Positions 1 to 10,560 of a DNA stretch of 64,000 nt are shown here, piece after piece. Source of the DNA: Apus apus (lineage: Eukaryota; Chordata; Aves; Apodiformes; Apodidae); contig NC_067312.1 in assembly GCF_020740795.1 (NCBI RefSeq), positions 61,542,405-61,606,404 on the forward strand, in the 5' to 3' direction. The notes below the pieces were generated by a model, which was not told where the DNA came from, made no database searches, and saw only the letters and a list, made by a program, of their open reading frames with translations. The translations under genes were made by a program, and so were the position numbers. Each line of letters opens with the position of its first letter. The stretch's first letter is position 1.

Positions 1-3000
1 CAGCTTCAAAAGACATCACATAAAAGCAGAGGCTTGATAAAAATTTCAACACTTCAGAATAAATTATCATTGGAGAGGATTATGGAAATAGGGATGCATT
101 TTTCCCCACTTCTTCAATAAACATCCACAATAATTACATCCTTCCTGTTGCAGAAAAACAGAAGTGAATGACAAACATTTTTTAACAGGGCAAAAATTAC
201 ATGTTTCTGTTTCTCACCCTACTGATTGACATTATATAGATGAATTAACTCCCTTAAGAAACCTCAACAACAAATGGAGATCTGTCTTGACTTGGGGGTG
301 CTCTGTGAGAACTCAGAAGTATCCAAGCATGACCCTTCCATAAATCTGGAGAAAGAATGCTTCATATAATGGACTTTGAGACACCAGATCATCCCTTGAC
401 TCCTGTACAAGCAGGATTGAACATAAAAACACAATAGTTTTAAAGAAATCTCTCCTTTGTACCTGCTTATTCGCTCTCTGCAGTAGCAAATTACCAAGAA
501 ACCACTAAATGTTTGGACCCCAAAATCACAAATGCAAGTAATGAATCCAGAAATTTACGCAAAACTTGGATTTACATGTGAATTTAAGAGAAGTCATAAT
601 TGCATGGAAAGCTAGGGATGGGATTATGGATTCCAGTGTCTGTCAAGCAAAAAACCATCTCCCTTGAACTTCACAGAGAAAAAAAAGATGCTCTCAGCAG
701 CAGCAGGCTAAGGCAGGCCAAATTATCTGTAAACTGGCTAAACTGTTGGCTTGATCATCCATTTTATCAGATTACACAGGTTTAGGATTGTATTTGCTTT
801 CAATGCCTCTAATTTAGCAATGTTCAAAGCAGAATTAAAATATGGAAAATGTGGAAACTTCAATCAAAACTCCAAACAATTTGCAAAATTGAGCAGTTTT
901 AAGAAGTTTCTAGTGTCCTTTTTATCTCTCCCTTTGTTGTTTGCTTGCTTTTAGTTCAAATACTGACAAGGGGTTGAAGTCACAAAGTTACAGAGCTAGA
1001 TTATTTTAAATATTTGGTCTGTGAGTCACACCACAGCTTCATTATTTTTCAAGTGCCGACAAAAATGATGGAAGTTATCAGAGACACACATATGGACATT
1101 TTTGTATTAAGCTTTCTGATCCTTACCATTTTATCTCTAGATGAAATCTGAGTTAGTGTAAAATATTTCAAAAGGTGCTAATGACACAATTAATGTATCT
1201 TCAAATGTTAAGTGCCTGAGCAACAATAAGAGGCAAAGCAAATTCAGATTGTTCTTCCTTTGCTAATCTCTGGATACCAAAGCAATATAAGCTTTTTGAT
1301 ACCAATATATATAAAAGCAATTCATATGGCTATTTACTAAAAATGGTACTCAACACCTGTTATGTAAGTAATATAGATATAGTTATTGGCTAGATAGAAA
1401 TATTTAGAAATATAATTTTAGAATGACTGTATAGATTGAGACCTCAGGAACAGATGCACATGTCTATTGGGTAAGGCATAAGGTCCTGTTAGCCCAGTAA
1501 TCTCTCTGGTTATTTTTACTATCCCAGAACCAAAGTACAATAGCATAAAAACTAAGAACATACCAGGGAACCTAAGATACAGAGTCTTCTTGTGATCTGA
1601 CTTTCTTAGACTGAAGTTATATCTTTCTGCTAAAAGATAAGATTGGGCATGCTGAAGAGGTGTCACAAATCAATTTTACAGATGTTTAGACCAAACTGAC
1701 TCACCTTTTATAGGCGGCTTGTAGAGAGTGGGTCAAGCCTTCAGGTAATGTATGTCAAATATGTTAGTTACAAGTTTAATTTCAGGGGCTTTTCTGAAAG
1801 TAAAACTGTTTTTCTCTCTACATGCTACCAACTAATCATGTGTTTAATGGCTTAGCTTGTCAAACGGCCAGCCTGTATTTGAATGGAAAAATTCAGTCTG
1901 ATCTGGATTATCTTCCTAAGCTTTTGCAACATTACACTGTGTCTAAAAAAAAACAAACACAAAAAAAACCCCAGAAAAATCATAAACAAAAGAAGAATTA
2001 CCTTTTGCTGTCACTTGAGTGTTAAAACTCTATCACTGTGTTGGTTTTGTACCTCTCAGGTGGCATTACAAACCAGAGTGCAGAGGCTATAGACCTCCTT
2101 TTTCTAAACCAGTAGCTAAAAATGGAATTGTGGTAATCACTAAGGAAGCAAACAGCACACACTTGATTCTGAAGCTTTCTGCTAGTAATAGTTCTTACCT
2201 AGGAAGGGGAGTTGTGAGTTTTTCTAGCACAGCTGCAGAGAATTGCAAACTCTGGAATAAATTAAAAGCTGAGGTAAGCAAAAACAGCCTCAGCTTTTTT
2301 GAATGCCTGGTGGGTGAGACATTTGGATATCCAATGAAAATACCAATTCCTTCAAAATACGTGGCGCCACTTCTCACGGAAGCTTTACATAAAATGTACA
2401 TACCAGTATTCATCACTATGCAACTGACATTTTAAAGACAGGTCATTGGTCCTGAGAAAATACTAGAAATTAAGTGACTAAATTCCAGGTAAATTGATTG
2501 TGTGAATTTGCAAGGAGTTTGTTTCATAGAAAATATTGTTTAAAATCAAAAAAGCATAGTGGTAAAGCTTGAATGTCCAAATTAATAATAGAGGACATTA
2601 ACATTATATGATAATTAGTGAACACTGAAAAATGGAAGGATCACATATTTTCAATTATTTAATTTTTATATAGTTGGAAGATTCTGGATGTGCCGCTGGG
2701 TGCTTGGGTCTGTAATGATATGGGCCCAGGCCAGCAAGGCACGGACACAAGCAGCATGTTCTCATGCCATCAACGGAAGAACAGGTGACTCAAGGGATGA
2801 GTCTGAGGAAGAAGCAGCAGAGATTCGTTATTTGTTGATATGTAATTCATAAATCTCAAATGAAACCCTTGCATGTGTGAATGTTCACCTTTTCTTTATG
2901 GTGTATGACACAGAAAAAGTATTGTTTTAATTGCAGTAGCTGGAGTGGGCTTAGAGACAGAGGCTGTAGGCCTGCAAGTTAAAGAACTGCATTTTTAACC

Positions 3001-6000
3001 TTTGTATTCTTGCTACTGTACTCTAGTCCTTTTCTATGTTTGTGTTACTTATTGAATCTGGCATAGCTCTTGCTTGGATTACTTAGATTGAGGTGCTTTA
3101 GGAAAGAATCCAGACAGTGTTTTTCTTGTGTGCTCCAGATGTTTGCAATAATATACTACTGAAGTGAATGCTAGTGGTAAAGGGATATTCCTCCACAGGA
3201 AATACTTTGCATCTAACACCAACCAATAGCTCTTTAGGGGGAAAAAAAGCACTAATTTGCTAGCTGACAGTTAACCAGTAAACAAAAAAAGTAATCTTGG
3301 TAAAATTAGATTAAGCATATAGCTTCCAGTAACTCAGTTTTGAAAAAAACCCACAACATAAGAAATGACCAATACAAAATATTGCTTTAGGACCACTGCA
3401 GAAATATATTCAGCCATTATTCTCCTTTCTGTCTTGCCACCTGTTTATATTTCAGTTTTTAAGAGAAATAAAGAAACTTCTACTCTCTCCAAGAAATTAT
3501 GCAGAATGTATTCAATAGAGAAAAAAATTGTATCTTATCTCCCATTATTCCTATACTTAAAAAATACTTAGATGGATATTTCAAAGAGACTTGCAATAAG
3601 CAAGGTATAATCATGTTTCTCCTTCCCTGATCCATTTCCTGTTTATTTTTTGTCATGTCTAATGTACTACCAATTTGCATTAAGACAGCTGTTTTTGTTA
3701 ATTTTCTCCACCAAAAGATTGGACATTGGAGGGTTTACCATGAGAGCAAATACTTTTCTTCCCCTCTCAAGGATGTGTATGCATATAGTTCAGTTTTATT
3801 TTCCAACATTAAATAAATACATTGCTGATACTTTTTTTTCATTTCCTATCCAGCATGTCATTGGTAAGTCAAAGCATTGCACATGGAATTATTTACAATA
3901 TTAGAAGCCACTGTGTAATGCAAATGGACAATGTTCACATAAACTGGACAAAGTTCACATCACATCACCTCTAGGTATCTGTGTTCTGGATGAATTTGGT
4001 TTTATTATCCTGTCTTAGTAGATCTATAGGCTGTACTCTGTTAAATTCTGTACTGGAACCTAAATTGTTGTTCAATTAAAATAAGTCAGAGATATAACTG
4101 ATACTCATATTTTTTAGTAAGATGCTCCATTTCTTTATGTAGGTACTGAGAAACTATTTTGCAGAAAACAGAGAATTTAAATTCTTTCTCTTGTGTATTT
4201 TTCAGAGCTTTTGACATTTTTTCAGAAATACTTTATTAAAATTTGACAGAAAAAAAAAGTTCAATGCAGTTTAGTGCCTGGGAATATCCTGGGCAAAAGA
4301 TGGTTCATTTAGTATGGTTGTTTTACAGGTCACCAAGGAAGCCTGACAGAAGTCAAGTGGTTCAAAGAGGACTTAGTTGCAGTAAGTTTATCTTACTGCT
4401 AGGTAGTATTTCTTATTTCCCTGTGAAGCTGTAATAAATCTTGGGAGCTGGCATTCCATTACAAAGACATTACACAGATTTTTCTTTGATCTGTGTTAAC
4501 TAATGTGGCACTCCATCTTGAGCAGATTGATAGAACTGAACATGAGTTATGGATGGGAGACATTCCTATTTAATAGAGTAATTCTTGAATATATTTTTAA
4601 AACTAGGCCAAAATAACTAGATAATTTATTTCCACAACATCACTCAACAAAGGATTTGCCAGATAAAGTGTGTAACTTCTGTTGTCCCTCTGATTGTACA
4701 TATTACAAATAACATGCAATGAAAACAGATTTGGATTCCGTAAAACTCTGCTATACTTTTTTACTTCTAAAGGAGAATATCAAACTCTGAGCTTTCTGTG
4801 TAGTTTCTTAAAAGCTTAGCCCAATGCTTGGGGTTCTGCTCTACAAATAAACATCCCTGTACCTTTTTATCCAATATGTAAATCCCTATGAGAAACGTGT
4901 AGAATGTGCACTTGACTGAAGGCACAATATGAGTAGTTTCATATTATAAATAAGGCATGCCTGATTTTAAGTGAATAATAATAAGAAAAAGTTTGGAGAA
5001 GTAAGACAAGAATTTGTTGCAGAGGCTCACTTTGCTTTAATCCTGACTTCCTTTATGTTTACTGCTTGGAAATGAGCCAACTCTATTCAGAACTGTGTAG
5101 TTTACTTCATGAGATCTGGAGTTCTTTTTAAGGGAATAACTTGATTTTAAAGAAGTGAACACAATGACATTTAATTATACCATACTTCAGAAAGTGCTTT
5201 TAATTTTTTCCAAGAGTCTTTCAGCTTCTACCCAAATGAACTACAACTCTATAGGTTGGAGTGTAAGCAGCCAGTGTGACTTCCTCAGCATCACTGTCAC
5301 AGAACTTATTAAGAATTAAGAAAAGAGCATAATTTTCAGTTCAATATTGGAGCATTTTGGAAAGAGATTAGCCCACTATACTTGGAGGGTGGAAAAGATA
5401 AAATACAAAAACCTGTGTTTAACAAATAACATAGAGTGTAAGTTAGTGACACTGTACTATAGCTTAACCCATTGTTTTAATTTAACTTATGATTAATTTT
5501 GAGGATTTCAGTGAGTATTTTAATTAGAATTTGTCTAATAAGCAAGCCTGTGGCAATTGAATTAAGCTTTCTTCCACAATTTCATTTGGGATGAAGAGTA
5601 AAGTTTTTCTGTTTCAGTGGTTCCCCATTTTGTTTCTGGAATATTTCCTTTAAGGAAAAATTCAAAAGGGATAGAAAATAAAATACAGGATTTTTTTATC
5701 TTTCTCCAAACTGGATAGTTTATGTAGGTATCTTTTTGCTTTGTAAATTCTTCAAATTTTTTGAAAAGTTTGAAAATTTTGAAAATAAATCAGAACTTTC
5801 AGATTAAAAAATGTTTTGTTTGAACTTGAGGACTTAGTTCAATTTTTACCTTTGATAAATAGCACAAATCTCAAACAAAACACCTTCAACAGGCAACAGC
5901 AAAACAATTTTTAATTAATCTATCTGAAACACTAATGACATACACAATTTGTAAAGTACTCATTTAGTTTTTACTATAATACAAGAGTAAGTGTGAAAGT

Positions 6001-7790
6001 TTTCTTTTATTGTACTGCATCAGCCCCTAGGAAATAAGTAATCATTTGGGGCTTTAAAAATTTTATTTTGTTTTAATGTGATTTTTTTAATAAGAGAGAA
6101 GTAACTAAGTTTTAATGAATTACATTTCTGTATTTCTGATAAGACTGGTCTGGCTGATTCTTAGGAAAAAATATTTCTGTGATCCATATGCATTTTATGA
6201 TTATTGATGATTTCCTGGGTAGTTTCTGACTCTCTTTTTGACTCCACACATAAAATAAATAGCATAAATCAAACTGCATTATAAAATAAGTGCTTTCTGT
6301 GTGTGTGCATTTAGTTTCTTCTACTTGTAACACTGTTCTGAGATACAGGATAATTTTTTCCAAAAGGAAAAGTGCCATCTACTGAATCACCAAAACAAGA
6401 TTTTTCAGCATCTTAAGAGATTTTCCTGAGTGATGTCTTTTCCAATTACTGATCAGGCCAAGGCTTACTCAACCTGTGAGCTTTAATGAGATCACAGCTG
6501 GCAATGGTATGGTCGAGTGCCACATCACTACGTATTCACTTGATAATGTGCTTTGTTTTTGTTTGGGTGTTTTTTTGTGGATTAAAAGCATTAGTGGAAG
6601 ATCAGTGAACTGCACTTTGAAGGTCTTAAGCTTTTATTTCCAAAATAGCTTTCTCCCCCAAGATTTCTGGGGAGATGTCTTGTGCATCTACTGTATCTTC
6701 ACTACAGCCTACAGAGGTCACATTTACAATAAGGAGTTGCTCCTCTTTTCCCTGATATGCCACTTCAGGTTTGATGAAGGTACAGACGGAAAGACTTCAA
6801 AAAGAATAACTGATAAGACCCTGATAAATACCATTTACTTGCAGTGATGGAAGAACTAGAACAGCTATTACATAACTTTGCTATGAAACAGTACCTATTA
6901 TTTAACTGAGATATGGTTTAGCAAGGTAAGACACATATTTAAAGAAATAAAATTGTGTTCAAGACCAATAGGACAATGAACTTTACTCAGGAATTAGAAG
7001 AGCTGTCAGGTTTTTTTCATGGATAAGTAGCAGATACTTGGATGAATACAAAATATCAGCCACTATATAATCCTGCACAGCTCTTAATAGAATGTCACTA
7101 CAGAAGTGAAGTGATTTGTGAAGTGGACATGATTTATGTCTTCAAAAATTTGGGAATTCTCCAAATGGGATAACACAATTAAGGAAGTTGGATAATCATA
7201 GAATTATGGGTTAAATCTTGTTATGTCTTAAAACTAACTGATGAGATACAATAGGAATAAATATTCCCTTCTTTGAGTAAAAATATTTAGCAGAATATTT
7301 AGCATGTAAGTAAGTAAGTAAAAATATTTAGCATGGATGCTCAGTTAGGTTAGACAAAATTTAAAGGGTCTAGAGCAAATTTTGTAGTAATTTTATGACA
7401 ATGTTGATGATATATAAAGAAATACAGCAGAAAGCATCCCTATCTATTTAAACCATGTTATGTATAGATATGTACAGTATACTGTTATAAAGTATCCTTA
7501 AATTATCTCAGAAAATAGACTTTTTTCTCTAACTATAGATTGGATAGGTGCTGACTTCTGCAAGGATAATTTCACTGACAGCTTTTCATATATTTTTTTT
7601 TTCTTTTCCTGTTCATACAATAACTTTGAGGAATAGTATTCAAACATATTATTTAAAACTTACTCAACAACTTGTGGGTTGATTTCTTCCTAATTTAGTG
7701 GTGACAGCAGTTTGGAAATTCAGACTGTATGACTTAGCTAGCTTCAAAACCCATATGATGTTATTGCTCATACAGAAACAGTTAAGCAAC
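1..7790. other. Intergenic 5' flank, no gene seen
   Basis: This stretch is AT-rich and holds only short open frames with no recognisable domain, so I see no exon. The longest frame outside the repeats and the CpG island is at 2019-2435 on the + strand and resembles no family I know. Local features are an A/C-rich low-complexity tract near 1946-1975, an imperfect tandem pair at 3922-3960 sharing GTTCACAT, a short GTAA run near 7304-7322, and a GC-richer patch at about 2685-2830. Confidence 0.6.
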
Positions 7791-7995
7791 AATCATAGAC
7801 TCATAGAATGGTTTGGGCTAGAGGAGCCCTGAAAGATCATCTATATCCAAACACCCTGCATTGGCAGGGACCTCCCTCACTACATTAGGTTGCGCAGAGG
7901 CCTGTCCAACTTGCCCTTGAACACTTCCAGGGATGGGGCTTCCACAACTTCCATGAGCAACCCGTTCCACTGTCTCACCAGGAATGCTTTTAAAC
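7791..7995 (-). mobile_element. CR1 LINE 3'-end fragment, antisense
   Basis: Reading from the left, the segment opens with the reversed CR1 terminus (AATCATAGACTCATAGAATGG). It then runs through the usual antisense 3' region, with 'aaagatcatc', 'ggcagggacctcc', 'cttgaacacttccaggga' and 'cccgttccactgtctcacca'. That order is typical of avian CR1 copies, which are nearly always 5'-truncated. Only the 3' untranslated end and the last part of the ORF2 region are present, with no usable reading frame. It lies about 1.8 kb upstream of the PRR16 start codon. Confidence 0.85.
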
Positions 7996-9089
7996 GTCAG
8001 TGTTGGATGATCTTTTGCTTTAGTGAGGTGAAAAAAAACCCTACCATGAAACTTGGGGAAAGTTGAAACACATAGATAGGCTCTTCTTGAACATGGCCTG
8101 AGTGAAATTACTCAAAAGGTCTGTAAGACAGATGCGGAAGAAGTTACAATGTATGCCCACTAGCAAATTATTTCAGCCAAACACCACAGGTTTTATAGTG
8201 GCAAAAAGTCGAAAGATAATCATACCTAACTCAAGGCAGTAAGAGGTGCTGTCAGCCCCTGTCTCTTCATATCCCAGTCCTACATGCTTCCTAGAGACAA
8301 ACTGTTTGGCATTAAGTGAGTTTTTTAACACGTGCAGACATATCACTCTGGAAAAGGTTTCTGCTTCTCCCCTCCTGCTTTTGCTAGGTTAGAACATCTC
8401 AACCTGCCAAAACTCTCAGAAGCATTTACTGCATCAAAGTCAGTTGCAACCATGCAGGGTAATCCTCACAGCTGGAGTTGGCTGCTTGCCTTCTCCTTGA
8501 TGTTCATAGCTAGTGGGAGGTAGAAATACCTAAACCAATTCCTTTTACTTGAATGTTACACCTTTTTGCAGTTGGATGAAAAAACACCTGAAGTGAGTGA
8601 TAGCTAGTAATCTCTTACTTTTGCTCCACAGACTGATCTCTGAATAACACTAGGGGAAGTGTGCGTTCAAAAGCAGCGCTGGCTTCTACTTCTGAGAAAG
8701 AGCCAGGCAATTGTACTCATAAAAGCTGCTCTGGTTCATGTGCATTTTCATTCTATCTGATGAGATGCACAACCTTTACTTCTCGACCAGAATAGGGTCT
8801 ACTTATCACTGTGTATTTGCAAAGTGGAATACAGGGGTGGGCAGAGACATGTAAGAGCCTTTTACCAGTCTGGTGGCATTTACAAAACACTGTCCTTCCT
8901 ACAGCTTCCTTACAGCAGCAAAGTCCAAAACGATTACTGTGCAGAGGTGTGCGAGTGTCACCTCCCAGCTATGACTTCTTCCACCAGAAACAGGCACTGT
9001 CGTTGCCTCCTTCGACAGGAATTTTGCAACAAGCCCGCCAGTAAAAGAGTTGTGTTTTTTTTTTTTTTTCGAGAGCTCTTTCGGAGGGT
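7996..9089. other. PRR16 promoter-proximal flank
   Basis: This is unique-looking sequence between the CR1 fragment and the CpG island. It shows no recognised gene, repeat family or clear TATA box near the island edge. A run of 16 T lies at 9054-9069, just before GC content rises. A strong splice-donor-like G|GTAAGT sits at 9087-9093; it could belong to an unseen upstream noncoding exon or be chance. Confidence 0.4.
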
Positions 9090-9328
9090 AAGTATTTTTC
9101 TCCGTGCAGCCAGCCTCCGTGACCGGGGACTACCGGGGAGGGTCTAGGGTGATGCAGCGCTGCGCTCTCGTCCCCACGGGCTGTTGGGCAAGGACGAGGT
9201 GGGGGAGAGAGCGCCCCTTCCGGAGGAGCTGCCCGGCTTCCCCCGACCCCCAGGAGCGCAGGCGGGGGCGATGCTGCGGGTGGCCGGGCCCTTCTCCCCC
9301 GGCCGGAGCCGGCGCCGGAGTTGGCGCT

Positions 9329-9356
9329 GGAGCCGGAGCCGGAGCCGGAGCCGGAG
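9329..9356 (+). repeat. GGAGCC hexanucleotide repeat in 5'UTR
   Basis: About four and a half tandem GGAGCC units lie inside the CpG island, roughly 290 bp upstream of the PRR16 ATG. Related units continue on either side (GGAGCC...GGCGCC, then GGCGGCG). The tract is probably in the 5'UTR or core promoter, depending on the true start site. On the opposite strand it reads as alternating proline and alanine, which produces a spurious long open frame. Confidence 0.85.
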
Positions 9357-9643
9357 CGGGCGGCGGCGCGGGCGGGGCGAGGCGCAGGCGCGGCGCACGG
9401 CGGGCTGCAGCCGGGCCCCCGCGCCGCTCCCGGGAGCCGATGGCAGCTGCACAGCGCGGCCGCCCGGCGGAGCGCGGCGCGGCTCGGCGCCCCCGGCGCG
9501 GGATGCGCGGGCGGGCAGGCGGCGGCGGCGGCGGCAGCGGCTGCGGCAGCTCCGGGAGCCGGAGGGACGGGGCCGGGCGGCCGGCGGCCGCCGCGCTCGC
9601 CTGACCTGCGTGCCCCCCTGGCCGCTCCGGGCTGCCCCGAAGG

Positions 9644-9805
9644 ATGTCCGCCCAGTCCAAGGGGACCGCATCCTCCTCCTCGTCGCCCTCCGAGGGGCCG
9701 CCGGCAGGCTCCAAAGCCAAGGTGAAGGAGCAGATCAAGATCATCGTAGAGGATTTGGAATTAGTCCTGGGGGACCTCAAAGACGTGGCCAAGGAACTTA
9801 AGGAG
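9644..9805 (+). CDS. PRR16: PRR16 (Largen) first coding exon, 54 codons
   Basis: The exon encodes the N-terminus of proline-rich protein 16 (Largen). In mammals this protein is reported to increase cell size by promoting translation of selected mRNAs, including mitochondrial ones. The translation starts MSAQSKG, followed by a serine run and then KVKEQIKIIVEDLELVLGDL at residues 26-45. That charged, probably helical block is the conserved hallmark of the family, and I recognise it with high confidence. The ATG is preceded by an in-frame TGA at 9602-9604 and has A at -3 but T at +4. The exon ends in ...AAG GAG followed by GTGAGA, giving a phase-0 donor at 9805/9806. The family protein is about 300 residues, so roughly 250 residues, including the proline-rich part, must lie beyond the window. 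Paralogous or alternative first exons cannot be excluded. Confidence 0.92.
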
Positions 9806-9811
9806 GTGAGA
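9806..9811 (+). other. PRR16: PRR16 intron 1 splice donor
   Basis: The sequence GAG|GTGAGA fits the vertebrate 5' splice-site consensus well. It falls exactly after the last codon of the conserved N-terminal block, so the intron is phase 0. Reading through instead would give a frame of low-complexity CpG-island translation ending near 10393, which resembles no protein. Confidence 0.85.
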
Positions 9812-10560
9812 AGCGGAATGCTCCGCGGCGCGCACACCCGGTCGGCCGCGGGGGTGGGGAGGAACACCCCTCGCCTGGGGGCCTCGTTCCCTCGGGGCTT
9901 CACTGACACCCCCAGGCTCTTTTCAGCAGTTCCTCACCGCAGGTCGAGCAACTGGTGGCCGGGCAGGGCACGGGGCGGCCCCAGCCCATGCTCCAGGCCG
10001 GGCGGCTGTGCCTCGCTGGGGCGCCCGCTGCCTGGACCGGGACGGGGCGGCGCGGGAGGGAGCCCCGTGTCCAGGGTGCGTTGCGCTCCGGGGGCCGGTC
10101 ATGCTCCCCCCGGCTGCCAAGCGGCTTTTTCCCGGGACTTCGGCTCAGCTCTGGGAGTTGTGGCTTTTTTTTCCCCCGAAAGGTCGGGGGTGCCTCTCTT
10201 GCAGAGTCCTCGCTGGGCGAGCCGCGGGATCCGCAGCCCTACCCGATGCCGGGCTGCGCTGGGCCGGCATCCCGACCACATCAGGAGCAGCTCCGCTCCT
10301 GTTCCATGTTCCAGTGGGTTTGAGTTTACGGCTGCACAGTGCAGCCTATGTTCACTCCCAGCCAGCAGCCCGGCTCTATCTCTCGGCCGGTGAGAGCTGG
10401 GGGGTCCCGGATCCCCCGCACTCGCTCCTCTGTGCGAAGGGTCCCTGCCTGACTCGGCGGTACCGGCGCGGCGAAGTCTGCCTCTGCAGGCTGCTTCACC
10501 CAGAGCTGAGCGCCCTGTTTCTCTTGCCGGTCTGGCAAGATTGCCTTCGTAATCTTCGTT

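Larger units (their letters stand above)
9090..10560 (+). promoter_or_regulatory. PRR16: CpG island promoter of PRR16
   Basis: Base composition switches abruptly from AT-rich to strongly GC-rich, with dense CG dinucleotides, and returns to AT-rich by about 10.6 kb. The island covers the inferred 5'UTR, exon 1 and about 750 bp of intron 1, the usual geometry of a vertebrate CpG-island promoter. An Sp1-type GC box, GGGCGGGGC, is visible at 9370-9378, and a NotI site (GCGGCCGC) lies near 9456. I see no convincing TATA box, so dispersed initiation is likely. The transcription start cannot be placed from sequence alone. Confidence 0.85.

Noticed and set aside
2019..2435. A 138-codon + strand open frame upstream of PRR16
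   Set aside because: No domain or family resemblance, no evident splice or promoter context, and the length is plausible by chance in 64 kb of six-frame sequence.
6476..6847. A 123-codon + strand open frame
   Set aside because: No recognisable motif; the composition looks like translated noncoding AT-rich DNA.
9184..9801. A 205-codon + strand frame and related frames overlapping PRR16 exon 1
   Set aside because: They are low-complexity arginine/glycine/alanine readings in other frames of the island. The conserved PRR16 frame with its upstream stop and splice donor explains the region.
9130..9909. A 259-codon open frame on the minus strand across the CpG island
   Set aside because: GC-rich CpG islands lack stop codons by composition. 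The product is proline/alanine/arginine low complexity from the GGAGCC repeat and the antisense of PRR16 exon 1, with no domain.
9806..10393. Extension of the PRR16 reading frame past 9805 to a stop near 10393
   Set aside because: A strong GTGAGA donor follows the conserved block, and the extension is CpG-island low complexity unlike the known protein.
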